Shown here in pieces: positions 6,367 to 13,749 of a DNA stretch of 58,699 nucleotides. The DNA comes from Pectobacterium carotovorum. Its GTDB lineage: Bacteria > Pseudomonadota > Gammaproteobacteria > Enterobacterales > Enterobacteriaceae. The stretch covers positions 1 through 58,699 of the forward strand of contig NZ_FQWI01000016.1 in assembly GCF_900129615.1 (NCBI RefSeq), given 5' to 3'. The notes under the pieces were generated by a model. It was not told where the DNA came from, searched no databases, and saw only the letters and a list, made by a program, of their open reading frames with translations. The stretch's first letter is position 1. Every line of letters begins with the position of its first letter. Both the position numbers and the translations under genes were made by a program.

Positions 6367-6603
6367 GTGATAATGATGAATATTTCAATTCAAGATGTTG
6401 CAGCTATATTTGATGAGCATGGTGTATACCTTAGCGAACGTGAAGCGGAAGCATTAGCGCAACAATGCAACGACAACGCGGGCCAGGATGATCGGGATGC
6501 CGAAGCATGGGCCAAATATTACGCGGCTGGGGAAGCTCATCAGCAACAATGTGATGCCCTCGCGCATGCACAGTTTTGTCGTGATGCATATGGCGATGAT
6601 TAA
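6367..6603 (+). CDS. Small acidic hypothetical protein, 78 aa
   Basis: GAGG (6358-6361) sits five bases from a GTG at 6367 and eleven from an ATG at 6373, so the start is uncertain by two residues. The protein is strongly acidic and alanine- and glutamine-rich (EREAEALAQQCNDNAGQDDR) and is probably one or two helices. Acidity of this degree is seen in DNA-mimic anti-defence proteins, but a 78-aa acidic protein is not diagnostic. A terminator follows. Confidence 0.6.
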   Translation: MIMMNISIQDVAAIFDEHGVYLSEREAEALAQQCNDNAGQDDRDAEAWAKYYAAGEAHQQQCDALAHAQFCRDAYGDD

Positions 6604-6618
6604 GTGCTCCCAAATAAG

Positions 6619-6640
6619 CCCGGTTTAGACCGGGTTTTTT
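6619..6640 (+). terminator. Rho-independent terminator
   Basis: CCCGGT-TTAG-ACCGGG followed by T6. Confidence 0.88.
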
Positions 6641-6663
6641 GTAATCAGTGTCGTTACCCTTCC

Positions 6664-6797
6664 CTGTCATTCAGTTTTTTTCACGCCGAATTTTTCTGAC
6701 CGTAAATTACTAACCATCTGTTTTACAACAAAACACCGTCTTGCCTGGTTCGCGCTGGATGGGGTTGGCCAGCAGCTGAAGCTGACGACCGGCAGAC
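6664..6797 (+). repeat. Dispersed ~135-bp repeat, copy A
   Basis: Shares CATTCAGTTTTTTTCACGCC, a core with TGTTTT-ACAAC-AAAACA, then TGCCTGGTTCG and CTGAAGCTGACGACCGGC with copy B at 9529 (same orientation), and a longer central block with copy C at 56988 (opposite orientation). The core dyad and the nearby ResD-like gene make a recombination site conceivable. The rest of the 6641-6935 gap appears gene-free. Confidence 0.8.
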
Positions 6798-6935
6798 CCT
6801 GTTTATCAAAGAAATTGACAGGTAGAGAAGAGACATAATTATTGATAAGTAGGCGCAGTGCGCCTATAATTATTTCCACGGTGGCGTTAGAAGGTCACTC
6901 GTTACGAGAAGGCCATGCTGCCGATGAGGAAACGA

Positions 6936-7223
6936 ATGAAACTGTCAGATGTTGCGACCGTTCGGGCACATTTTCAGGAAGCTGATTTCTGGATAGTGCG
7001 CCGAGGCTCTTTAAAATCCTGTGGTAAACCGACCCGGCAATTTAACCCGGAACATATCGGGATAAAGATTGAACGGACAGATATTCTGTTACCCGATTAC
7101 CTTTTCCTGTGTATGGAGTATTTACACTCACAAGGGGTGTGGGCGCGGTTAGCGACAGGGGCATTAGAGTTGGTCAACATCAGGGTTTCAGACGTAAGAT
7201 CTATCGTGCTGAATCCATGCTGA
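6936..7223 (+). CDS. Conserved plasmid hypothetical protein, 95 aa
   Basis: I start it at the ATG at 6936 (GAGGA ends six bases upstream) rather than at 6915 or 6924. The pattern FWIVRRGSLKSCGKPTRQF, then IGIKIERTDILLPDYLF and WARLATGALELVNIRVSDV resembles one target-recognition half of type I HsdS subunits. Those have a beta-rich core ending in a conserved helix. It is far too short for a complete specificity subunit, so I treat it as an HsdS-TRD-like stand-alone protein, with modest certainty. Confidence 0.6.
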   Translation: MKLSDVATVRAHFQEADFWIVRRGSLKSCGKPTRQFNPEHIGIKIERTDILLPDYLFLCMEYLHSQGVWARLATGALELVNIRVSDVRSIVLNPC

Positions 7224-7228
7224 TACCA

Positions 7229-7252
7229 GAGGGGGGGGAACCCCCTTCTTTA
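7229..7252 (+). terminator. Probable terminator
   Basis: A G-run and C-run stem (GGGGG-GGAA-CCCCC) followed by TTCTTT, directly after the 95-aa gene. Confidence 0.6.
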
Positions 7253-7278
7253 TCAGTGAACATAAACAGGACAAGCAG

Positions 7279-7707
7279 ATGCTTAAAATAGACATACCTG
7301 ATATCAGGACGCAAAAAGACATGGTGCGGCGTGATGCTGTTCGTAAGGCTTGCATACAGTTGGACAAAAACTTGCTGGCTGAGCACATTCCAGGGCCAGT
7401 ACATTTCGATTACCGGCAATATGGCACGCGTCACCTGAACGTTGAAAATGATGGCTGGGAGCCACCGGCGGCGGCGCTGGTCAATGCCTGGTTCGAGCAC
7501 TTCAAAAGTGCGTTTCCCGAATACGGATCAGACAAGAAATTAGGTATTCTGCTGGGATTGAATGGTAACGTAGATCGGCGTATACGCTCCTTTCGGAACG
7601 GTGAACGTCCGGTTCCTTATGGGGTGTGGCGGCATTTTCTGGTCATCACTGGGCGTGTATCTCAGGAAATTATTCCCGTACTGGTCATCATTGATGATGA
7701 GTCATAA
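7279..7707 (+). CDS. Hypothetical protein, 142 aa, possible DNA-binding
   Basis: A soluble protein whose residues about 88-125 (KKLGILLGLNGNVDRRIRSF, then NGERPVPYGVWRHFLVITGR) read like a helix-turn-helix with an arginine-rich recognition segment. The N-terminal half resembles small conserved proteins of integrative elements, from memory. Transcribed with the genes to 8923. It could regulate the neighbouring small-gene block; this is inference. Confidence 0.6.
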   Translation: MLKIDIPDIRTQKDMVRRDAVRKACIQLDKNLLAEHIPGPVHFDYRQYGTRHLNVENDGWEPPAAALVNAWFEHFKSAFPEYGSDKKLGILLGLNGNVDRRIRSFRNGERPVPYGVWRHFLVITGRVSQEIIPVLVIIDDES

Positions 7708-7722
7708 AAAAGGGAGTTAATA

Positions 7723-8118
7723 ATGAACCATGATTGTAACGGTGATTATTTTATCGCCGAAGGTAAAAAATTTTATCGCTGTATGGTAAACCTCAAACTA
7801 ATACCAGCTGATGATGCCATGCGAATCTGCCCATGTTGTGGGCGCAATATCATTGCCGGTGATCATGGCGTGGTTCAGGTCACGACACGAGCAACGGTAG
7901 ATAAAATTGCCATTCTTCCTAACGGTTGCCAGATAATGATTAGTAGTTCGATCTCGGATAGGTCAGAGATGCCTGAAATTATTCACCATGAAAAACATAA
8001 ATATGGCGATGATTATTTTAGCTTTATCAGTGATAAAACAAGAATCAGGATGGTTATAGCTTTGTTAGGTATTACCACGTTTGCTTGCATTTTATTTTTT
8101 ATCAATAACTACCTATAA
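7723..8118 (+). CDS. Zinc-knuckle-like protein with C-terminal membrane anchor, 131 aa
   Basis: Residues about 21-42 hold cysteines ending in CPCCGRN, a possible zinc site. Residues about 110-129 (RMVIALLGITTFACILFFI) form a single membrane helix at the C-terminus. The remainder is beta-rich. The tail-anchored topology implies a cytoplasmic domain at the inner membrane. GGGAGTTAATA precedes the ATG. No family recognised. Confidence 0.65.
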   Translation: MNHDCNGDYFIAEGKKFYRCMVNLKLIPADDAMRICPCCGRNIIAGDHGVVQVTTRATVDKIAILPNGCQIMISSSISDRSEMPEIIHHEKHKYGDDYFSFISDKTRIRMVIALLGITTFACILFFINNYL

Positions 8119-8145
8119 GTTAAGGTAATTATGATTAAGGAAACC

Positions 8146-8238
8146 ATGAGAATTCGTGGAAAGCCTTATCGAGAAATGGGATTTCATAAAGAAAGAACCG
8201 GCATAATTCAAGGAAGCGAGGTTTATGTTAAAGTTTAA
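8146..8238 (+). CDS. Very small basic protein, 30 aa
   Basis: AAGGAAACC precedes the ATG at 8146, the same leader that precedes the gene at 8421. The frame (MRIRGKPYREMGFHKERTG to VKV) overlaps the next gene by 14 bases, which suggests translational coupling. It is short enough to be spurious, but the repeated ribosome binding site and the overlap favour expression. Confidence 0.4.
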   Translation: MRIRGKPYREMGFHKERTGIIQGSEVYVKV

Positions 8239-8413
8239 TGTGATGTTCAAATTTAATGGTTTCCTCATCGGTCTGGTTTTGGTGTTAAGTAGCATTGGCA
8301 ATTTTCTACATTTACCGGAACATGTGACGTTCTCTATTGTGATGGGATGTGGTGCGATTGTTACATTAATATTTATCTGTATGCTATTTAAACGTTACGG
8401 TAATTCTGATTAA
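8225..8413 (+). CDS. Small membrane protein, 62 aa
   Basis: Two membrane helices, about residues 10-28 and 38-55 (VTFSIVMGCGAIVTLIFICM), with a short basic tail. The ATG at 8225 follows GGAAGCGAGG. It overlaps the 30-aa frame upstream and is followed seven bases later by the next gene. Possible roles are membrane partner or holin-like; undetermined. Confidence 0.6.
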   Translation: MLKFNVMFKFNGFLIGLVLVLSSIGNFLHLPEHVTFSIVMGCGAIVTLIFICMLFKRYGNSD

Positions 8414-8420
8414 GGAAACC

Positions 8421-8723
8421 ATGATGGAACATCTATATATAAAGATAGAATCGGCTCAGGAAAAAATTCTCAGTGTCGATCCTCAAGGCGATGCCGTGCT
8501 GACAATGGAAGATGTCGCCAGACATGTGAGAGAACCTGCTAAAACAATGCTAACGCGTATATCTAACGGCTCATGCCCCGCTTTTGAGTATTGGGTAGAC
8601 CGTTTGAGGGTTGGAGAACGTCTGCCTCGCGGGAAATACTTTAAAACCTGCGAATTTTTCCGATCATTTAAGGCCGTAGCCGAACTAGACGATTTCACCG
8701 AAAGCCTTGAGAAATTTATCTAG
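8421..8723 (+). CDS. Hypothetical protein, 100 aa
   Basis: AAGGAAACC precedes the ATG-ATG start. The centre (MEDVARHVREPAKTMLTRIS, then NGSCPAFEYWVDRLRVGERL) resembles a short DNA-binding or adaptor module, but I cannot name it. It belongs to the closely packed 7723-8923 set. Confidence 0.6.
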   Translation: MMEHLYIKIESAQEKILSVDPQGDAVLTMEDVARHVREPAKTMLTRISNGSCPAFEYWVDRLRVGERLPRGKYFKTCEFFRSFKAVAELDDFTESLEKFI

Positions 8724-8731
8724 GGACACTT

Positions 8732-8923
8732 ATGAAAAGGAAGCGATTCACGGTACTGATTGACGGTAACAGCGGCTACAGGGATTACCAGGTACAGGCT
8801 GAAGATTACAGAGCCGCCGAAGATAAAGGGCGTGAGGCTCATCGAGTCGCATATCCAGACGATGATCAACCTGGTTGTGCAGCGGTAATTGCTGGCTGGC
8901 CTACTGTATGGGCGAATGGATAA
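8732..8923 (+). CDS. Hypothetical protein, 63 aa
   Basis: Begins MKRKRFTVLIDGNSGYRDYQ, predicted as a small beta-alpha fold (two strands, then the helix AEDYRAAEDKGREAHRVAYP and an acidic stretch). Last gene of the 7279-8923 group; a strong terminator overlaps its stop. Function unknown. Confidence 0.65.
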   Translation: MKRKRFTVLIDGNSGYRDYQVQAEDYRAAEDKGREAHRVAYPDDDQPGCAAVIAGWPTVWANG

Positions 8924-8924
8924 A

Positions 8925-8947
8925 AAACGCCCCTAAGCGGGGCGTTT
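8925..8947 (+). terminator. Rho-independent terminator
   Basis: AACGCCCC-TAAG-CGGGGCGTT followed by TGG. Strong stem, short T-run. Confidence 0.75.
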
Positions 8948-9189
8948 GGTTAGGCAGTCTTATGATGATTCAAATAGGCGGATATAATGAACGGAGTTAT
9001 AAAACTCACTAAGCAGCATTTACCTAGCCGTTTGCGTATTATTAACGTTGAACGTAAAAATAAAAATTTTAAGTTAGGCAGAATAATGACTTCAATGTCA
9101 AAAGTTGGAAGGCGAAATAGTTTTGTTATCCCGACTAAAGCGATATTATGTAAATTACTCTTCCCTTTTCACTTCAAAGCGACTAATAA

Positions 9190-9450
9190 ATGGCAACAGA
9201 GATACACTACTCGTATAACCTCATCACGGCAGCAACAGAAAAGAAGCTGAATGAATATATCGCTTCCGCCGTGAAGGAGCCGGAAAAAACCGAAACCTTT
9301 CGTAAACACTTTGTTGCCACGTTCTGGCTGTGGTTTGAGGTGACCAGAGACGATCCGCTGCAAAATAATGACGGGCCACGATTTATGGAGTTGCAACTGG
9401 CGTTCCCCGACGTTGCCCAGGAGCTGGCAGCATTCGACGCCGCTGACTGA
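9190..9450 (+). CDS. Hypothetical protein, 86 aa
   Basis: Unrecognised, soluble and helical, with the tryptophan-rich centre FVATFWLWFEVTRDD and the acidic C-terminus AQELAAFDAAD. No good Shine-Dalgarno precedes the ATG at 9190. An open frame at 8987-9250 that overlaps it is less convincing. The stop runs into a strong terminator, which supports a real gene end here. Confidence 0.6.
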   Translation: MATEIHYSYNLITAATEKKLNEYIASAVKEPEKTETFRKHFVATFWLWFEVTRDDPLQNNDGPRFMELQLAFPDVAQELAAFDAAD

Positions 9451-9472
9451 CCGCCTCCGGGCGGTTTTTTTT
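9450..9472 (+). terminator. Rho-independent terminator
   Basis: ACCGCC-TCCG-GGCGGT followed by T7. The remaining gap to 9916 holds repeat copy B and no gene that I can support. Confidence 0.9.
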
Positions 9473-9528
9473 GGCCGTTCGCCCGGATTCGGGTTTACGG
9501 ATAGTTTACCGAGCCACGCGCCCTGCCC

Positions 9529-9664
9529 CGTCATTCAGTTTTTTTCACGCCCCACTTCACGGCCACGCTAAACGCTAACCTGCTGTTTTAAATGAAAACA
9601 CCGCCGTGCCTGGTTCGCGCTCGATGGCGGTGGCCAGCGGCTGAAGCTGACGACCGGCGCAGAC
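9529..9664 (+). repeat. Dispersed ~135-bp repeat, copy B
   Basis: Matches copy A (6664-6797) in the same orientation. The core is TGTTTT-AAATG-AAAACA here, so the dyad arms are kept while the five central bases differ. Together A and B bracket the 6.8-9.5 kb gene group as direct repeats. Copy B lies ~250 bp upstream of the tyrosine recombinase gene. Confidence 0.8.
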
Positions 9665-9916
9665 AGTCATTCAATCAATTTGAACCCCCTTCCCCCGACC
9701 AAACGGGCGCCCGTTTCGGCGGTACGGCACCGCCCGGACTGGCCCTAATCCTCCCCGCGCCGGTGTTGCTGTCACCGATCATCACATTCGGTAAAATGTC
9801 CCATAATGGAAGTTTAACCGAACGGTATTCACGGCCAGCGGGGTTAATGTCGATGACAGCGCTTCTCCCCCTGTCCTATCATGTTGCAAAGATGGCACAT
9901 TGCGGAGATTTAAAAA

Positions 9917-10684
9917 TTGCCTCATTTCCCCCGTGAAATTTCGCAGATTTCACGTAGCGCACTCGATACCATTGCGACACCGGCGATCAATTTCGAGCTG
10001 GCGTTATCCGTGCGCCAGCTGGCCGTGATGCACCGCGATTTTCCCAAGTACCTGTTAGAGCCAGAAGTGACACTGTTACTTTCACAGGTGGCGAACCTGC
10101 GCCAGCGTATGCTGTTCGATCTCATCTGGAACACAGGCGCACGGCTTAACGAAGCACTGGCGCTGACGCCGGATGACATTCACCTCGATGCGCGACGGCC
10201 TTACATCAAGCTGACCACGCTGAAACAGCAGCGTACCCGCAAACCCGGACGCCCCGAAAAAGGCCGAGCGTTCCGTGATGTGCCTATCCTCGATGGGGGA
10301 TTTGCGGCGCGGCTGGGGGATTTTTTAGCGACGTTCTGCAAGTGGCGCACCAAACCCATCTGGCACGAAACCGACGACACGGCGCGAAACTGGCTGGCAA
10401 CCGCCCTCACCCGCTGCGCGGATCAGGGGATCGCGCTGTCGGTGCCGGTGACGCCGCACACGCTGCGGCACTCGTTCGCCATGCACCTGCTGTACTGTCA
10501 GGCCGCGCCGCTGACGCTCCAGGCGTATATGGGCCATGCGGATTTTAAGAGTACGCAGGTGTACCTGCGGGTGCTGGCACTAGAGGCGGGGATCGGCGGC
10601 CACTATCAGGTGCGGTTCGGCATGAGTACCGACGACGCGGCGGCGCTGCTGCGCCAGGCCGGACAGCTGCGGCACGACAAATGA
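9917..10684 (+). CDS. ResD-like tyrosine site-specific recombinase (plasmid resolvase)
   Basis: The 255-aa protein has the tyrosine-recombinase catalytic set: Arg76 in NTGARLNEAL, HTLRHSF (His and Arg near residues 181-185), GHADFKSTQVYL with the second histidine and the nucleophilic tyrosine near 216. Its length and lack of a long N-terminal domain fit the F-plasmid D/ResD type, which resolves plasmid multimers. I take the TTG at 9917 after GGAG (9904-9907); the first ATG is 38 codons in. GC content is visibly higher than in its neighbours. Its site may be repeat B; that is unproven. Confidence 0.88.
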   Translation: MPHFPREISQISRSALDTIATPAINFELALSVRQLAVMHRDFPKYLLEPEVTLLLSQVANLRQRMLFDLIWNTGARLNEALALTPDDIHLDARRPYIKLTTLKQQRTRKPGRPEKGRAFRDVPILDGGFAARLGDFLATFCKWRTKPIWHETDDTARNWLATALTRCADQGIALSVPVTPHTLRHSFAMHLLYCQAAPLTLQAYMGHADFKSTQVYLRVLALEAGIGGHYQVRFGMSTDDAAALLRQAGQLRHDK

Positions 10685-10686
10685 TC

Positions 10687-10930
10687 ACCTACACTGTAAA
10701 CATGGTGTATTTACAGTATGTTTACGATAATGTGTTTACAGTGTTATTACGTTGCATTCTTTTTATGTAATGCTGATGTGTATGCGGTGTATGTACGGTG
10801 TGTTTATAATTATGTGTTGATACTGTATGTACGAAGTGATTACAGGAGTGTATTATCATTGTGTGTGCAGGGTGTTTACTCTGTAAATCTATATATGTAT
10901 TTACCATGTACATACTATGTAATTTTACTG
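10687..10930 (+). repeat. AT-rich iterated repeats upstream of parF (candidate centromere/operator)
   Basis: Degenerate octamers of the form GTGTTTAC, GTATTTAC or TGTAAAC recur about eight to ten times in both orientations across 240 bp with no coding capacity. The same motifs recur between the two partition genes (11606-11675). In ParF/ParG-type systems such arrays serve as centromere and promoter operator. The promoter itself is not clear by eye. Confidence 0.7.
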
Positions 10931-10943
10931 TATGGAGGATGTG

Positions 10944-11603
10944 ATGGGAAGAATCGCGGTTTTTGGTTCAGACAAAGGCGGTGTCGGTAAAAGTACCACT
11001 GTTGCTAATCTGGCTGTCATGCTGGCTTATAAAGGGATTAGTGTCATTATCCTGAAAACGGATAAAAACCCGGATATGCTCAGCTGGGCAAAAAAACGTG
11101 AGATCCTGGGATTGCCCCCGATCCCGGTTTATGAAGCCTACGGTGACGTCAGCCAGCAAATCAAGAAACTGGCTAAATTATGTGGTGTTCTGCTAGTAGA
11201 CTGTGCAGGCCATGACAGCGTTGAATTCCGTAGCGCTCTGCTAGTCAGTGACGTGCTGTTAACGCTGGTCAAACCCACGTCAATGTTTGAGAAAGAAACA
11301 CTCACAACCGTCACCGAAACTGTTCGCAAAGCGCAGGCCAGCGGTAATCCCGATCTGGAGCCCTTTGTGCTGATCACCCGCGTAAAACCGAACAAACTGA
11401 GTGATGCGGTAGAACTGACAAAAGAGCTGACGAGTGACAGCGTGTGGATTCAGCCGCTGAAAACCCGACTGTCTGAGCTGGATATATTTGAAACGGCGTG
11501 CAATAACGGGGCCGGTGTTCATGACATGGCGCGTGCATCCAGCTTGTCGAAAGCCAAAGCACAGATTGAACTGTTAGCACAAGAAATTGGCCTTGTGGCG
11601 TAG
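10944..11603 (+). CDS. parF: ParF-type (type Ib) partition ATPase
   Basis: The 219-aa protein starts with MGRIAVFGSDKGGVGKSTTV, the deviant Walker A of ParA/MinD ATPases, followed by the Asp box near LVDCAGHDS. It lacks the N-terminal HTH of type Ia ParA, so it fits ParF. I start at the ATG at 10944, five bases after GGAGG; an upstream ATG at 10932 overlaps that site. It works with the ribbon-helix-helix protein at 11688 to segregate plasmid copies. Confidence 0.9.
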   Translation: MGRIAVFGSDKGGVGKSTTVANLAVMLAYKGISVIILKTDKNPDMLSWAKKREILGLPPIPVYEAYGDVSQQIKKLAKLCGVLLVDCAGHDSVEFRSALLVSDVLLTLVKPTSMFEKETLTTVTETVRKAQASGNPDLEPFVLITRVKPNKLSDAVELTKELTSDSVWIQPLKTRLSELDIFETACNNGAGVHDMARASSLSKAKAQIELLAQEIGLVA

Positions 11604-11605
11604 TG

Positions 11606-11675
11606 AAATAAACACAAATACATTGTGTTTACTGTGTATATACATTATTGTGTTTATACCATGTATTTACATTGT
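11606..11675 (+). repeat. Iterated repeats between the partition genes
   Basis: Copies of TGTGTTTAC and related octamers lie in the 84-bp gap, matching the array upstream of parF. It is probably a second binding region for the small partition protein. Confidence 0.65.
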
Positions 11676-11687
11676 ATGAGGCGAACA

Positions 11688-11984
11688 ATGAAAGGTTTTA
11701 CACTAAAAAAACCTGAGATTTCATCTGATATTTCCAGTCCAGAAGCGGTCCCGTCAGGCCATGCGGCGGCGCAGTTTATCAAGGCCGGTGATCGCCGACC
11801 TGATACTGGCCGCGCTATCCCTTGCCAGTTTCGTTTAACACAGGGCTTTATCGATATACTCGAAGCTGAATCACTCAGAACGGGCCAGAACAAAACGACG
11901 ATTCTGAAAGCGGCGATAGCGGCGTATGCCGGGCTGGATGATAACAGTAAAAACATGTGTGTATTGGAGTCGGCCAAAATCTAA
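11688..11984 (+). CDS. ParG-like centromere-binding protein, 98 aa
   Basis: It has a flexible basic N-terminus and a ribbon-helix-helix-like half (IPCQFRLTQGFIDILEAESL, then RTGQNKTTILKAAIAAYAGL). The ATG at 11688 follows GAGG (11678-11681). An in-frame TTG or ATG further upstream would read through the repeats. Position after parF and size fit ParG-type adaptor and repressor proteins, which bind the flanking repeats and stimulate the ATPase. Confidence 0.82.
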   Translation: MKGFTLKKPEISSDISSPEAVPSGHAAAQFIKAGDRRPDTGRAIPCQFRLTQGFIDILEAESLRTGQNKTTILKAAIAAYAGLDDNSKNMCVLESAKI

Positions 11985-11994
11985 GGGAGGTCAT

Positions 11995-12270
11995 ATGAGT
12001 CAACACTGGATAGAAGGCAACACGGCAAAGGGTAGGGTAGAGATACTGATTGGCTGGGATCAACCGCTGGCCTACTTTTTTATGGTGATTGAGCCGGATT
12101 TAGACCCGCCGCTTTACAGCAATCTGGATGAGCCCGATCCGGCGTCTCTTACTCTGGCCCATTTTCAGACCGTGCTTGACCGGTTCGGTATTACGGACGT
12201 AAGTTTGCTCCCCGGCCATTCATCCGGGCTGTATGGAATACTGATGTCTGATCGTAAGAATGGCCGTTGA
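11995..12270 (+). CDS. Conserved plasmid hypothetical protein next to par, 91 aa
   Basis: AGGGAGG (11984-11990) gives a strong start at 11995. The sequence SQHWIEGNTAKGRVEILIGW, then DQPLAYFFMVIEPD and PLYSNLDEPDP matches, from memory, a widespread plasmid family without known function. It is small, beta-rich and cytoplasmic, and probably cotranscribed with the partition genes. Confidence 0.75.
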   Translation: MSQHWIEGNTAKGRVEILIGWDQPLAYFFMVIEPDLDPPLYSNLDEPDPASLTLAHFQTVLDRFGITDVSLLPGHSSGLYGILMSDRKNGR

Positions 12271-12286
12271 CGGCCATTCATTTTAG
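12259..12286 (+). terminator. Terminator of the partition operon
   Basis: GAATGGCCG-TTGA-CGGCCATTC then ATTTTAG. Its first arm overlaps the end of the 91-aa gene. Confidence 0.8.
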
Positions 12287-12318
12287 ATAACCGCTTTTAC
12301 CGAGGCGATTATCTAAAA
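12281..12318. repeat. Perfect 10-bp inverted repeat
   Basis: TTTTAGATAA (12281-12290) and TTATCTAAAA (12309-12318) are separated by 18 bp. A second palindrome around CCCCTAGGGG (12346-12355) lies 28 bp on. These are protein-binding or recombination-site candidates. No gene lies in 12271-12392. Confidence 0.5.
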
Positions 12319-12392
12319 TATGATAAAATCACGTAACGGAATTTCCCCTAGGGGATTTCTCCGTGCGTGAGCATTTCTCTTTTCTGGATCTT

Positions 12393-12673
12393 GCGATGCG
12401 CGTAGCGCATGAAAGGCGGTACGCAAGAGACAAGGGGATCATCGGCATTAATCCGCCGAAACCCGCCCCAAGGCGGTACGATCCGCCATACACCGACACC
12501 CCTCCCCCCATCCTGCCAAGCCATAACGGGCTTTCCGGCCACACCAATGCTTCCTGGCCCTCCGGGGGGACGCAGTGAGCGCCGAGCCTGCGAGGGAACG
12601 CCGCACCGCGTCAGCGGGGCGGGGCGCTGTACTGCGCGTTAGCGGCGGCGCAGCTGCCGGTTACGGGGCCATA
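12393..12673 (-). repeat. Inverted copy of the dispersed repeat, first part
   Basis: The reverse complement of this stretch matches 3099-3375 at roughly 90-95% by eye. Open frames across it (12363, 12409) are read through repeat DNA and are not genes. It ends at CGGTTACGGGGCCATA (12658-12673). Confidence 0.85.
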
Positions 12674-12730
12674 TCACGGAACTGGAAGTTTTCAGTATTT
12701 ATCTGAAAAATTTATAAGAGGTTGGTCAAA

Positions 12731-13018
12731 ATGAATAGGAATAGAAGTTCAGTTGAAAGAATTAAATATCTTCTATTAGGTGTATTGAAAAACGGTCATG
12801 ACAAGTTAGGGAAATTATCTAACACCAAAATATTTTATACAGGTTTGTTAATTATTATCTTTTCTCTTTTTATGTCTTTCGTTATCAATATGCTAGAGCC
12901 GGAGCCTCAAAATATAACAAATCTATACGTACTTATAAAAGTTCTTTACGACGATCTTTTTTGGTTTGGCGTACTAGTTATTTTTATCGCATTTTTATCA
13001 TTCAGAAAGGGCGTCTAA
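12731..13018 (+). CDS. Small membrane protein inserted in the repeat, 95 aa
   Basis: Two membrane helices (about residues 36-53, FYTGLLIIIFSLFMSF, and 70-90, FWFGVLVIFIAFLSF), with a basic N-terminal 30 residues predicted inside. The ATG at 12731 follows AAGAGG (12716-12721). It is much more AT-rich than the repeat that surrounds it and is flanked by a 16-bp direct repeat, so it looks like a recently inserted cassette. Function unknown. Confidence 0.65.
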   Translation: MNRNRSSVERIKYLLLGVLKNGHDKLGKLSNTKIFYTGLLIIIFSLFMSFVINMLEPEPQNITNLYVLIKVLYDDLFWFGVLVIFIAFLSFRKGV

Positions 13019-13034
13019 GCTATTGTAGATCAGT

Positions 13035-13205
13035 CGGTTACGGGGCCATACCAGGGAACGTGCAGCAGACTTGACCAGGGAGCGTTATGCACATATCCCC
13101 ATTCCACCCAGCCAGCTTAGCAGGGGGCCATCAAGCCATCCTGCTAAGCGGGAGCGGCAAGCGGCGGCAACGACGCGACGGGGGATTGTGGATATGTGTA
13201 GAACG
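13035..13205 (-). repeat. Inverted copy of the dispersed repeat, second part
   Basis: Begins with the second CGGTTACGGGGCCATA and is the reverse complement of 2938-3114. With 12393-12673 it makes one complete inverted copy split by ~360 bp. Confidence 0.85.
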
Positions 13206-13233
13206 CGGAAAGCTCGGAGTGATCTTGATAAGG

Positions 13234-13258
13234 AAAAAGGCGGCAAAGCCGCCTTTTT
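13234..13258. terminator. Bidirectional terminator
   Basis: AAAAAGGCGGC-AAA-GCCGCCTTTTT. On the minus strand it ends the stb-like operon (stop at 13272). Confidence 0.88.
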
Positions 13259-13271
13259 ATCTAATTATAAA

Positions 13272-13739
13272 TCAGATACTGCCTAATTTATATAAAACAC
13301 ACCAGAATGTAAATATGAATCCTAATAGAGAAGTTGCTAAAATATAATTTAAAATTGTCGAATTTTTATCTCTTATATTGTTTGATAAAAACTTTATTTT
13401 ACTTTGGATTTGATCTAAATCGTTTTTACTTCTATCAAGAGAATCAGCCACTTGTTTATCAATGCTTGTTTTTACTGCATTAGATAGCTCATCAGAAATG
13501 CGATTAACTTCTGATTTTGCTTTTTCTTCCATCAAAGTTTGACTCTCTGATTTTAGTTTTTCAGCTGTATTCTCGGCTTCGCTTACCGCTCTAGCCAAGA
13601 GTTCCAACGACTCTGAAATTGAATCATTGATGACTTTTGGTAGCATCTTAATCTCATCATGTAGGCGACCAACGTCGCCTAATAATTCAATAATTAAAGC
13701 GTCCCTAGCTGTTCTTGGATCTTTTTCTTCTTCTGACAT
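13272..13739 (-). CDS. StbC-like coiled-coil membrane protein, 155 aa
   Basis: I start at the ATG at 13739, after AAGGGAAAATC on the minus strand. Residues about 25-125 are charged heptad-rich coiled coil (SLELLARAVSEAENTAEKLK). Residues about 132-150 form one membrane helix (YILATSLLGFIFTFWCVLY). It is the third gene of a three-gene operon ordered like stbABC of R388 and pKM101. StbC has no firm biochemical role, and assignment here is by position and size only. Confidence 0.65.
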   Translation of the reverse strand: MSEEEKDPRTARDALIIELLGDVGRLHDEIKMLPKVINDSISESLELLARAVSEAENTAEKLKSESQTLMEEKAKSEVNRISDELSNAVKTSIDKQVADSLDRSKNDLDQIQSKIKFLSNNIRDKNSTILNYILATSLLGFIFTFWCVLYKLGSI

Positions 13740-13749
13740 GATTTTCCCT

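Noticed and set aside
6667-6879. 70-codon minus-strand frame over repeat A, and equivalent frames over B and C
   Set aside because: Differences between copies are not biased to synonymous positions and two frames are equally open, so I treat the element as a site, not a gene.
8987-9250. 87-codon open frame, plus strand
   Set aside because: No convincing ribosome site, basic low-complexity composition, and its 3' part overlaps the better-supported gene at 9190. It may be a remnant.
9592-9936. 114-codon open frame
   Set aside because: It starts within repeat copy B and continues through non-coding DNA; proline-rich random composition.
12363-12642. Open frames at 12363 and 12409
   Set aside because: They are read through the dispersed repeat, whose other copies have different frames and stops.
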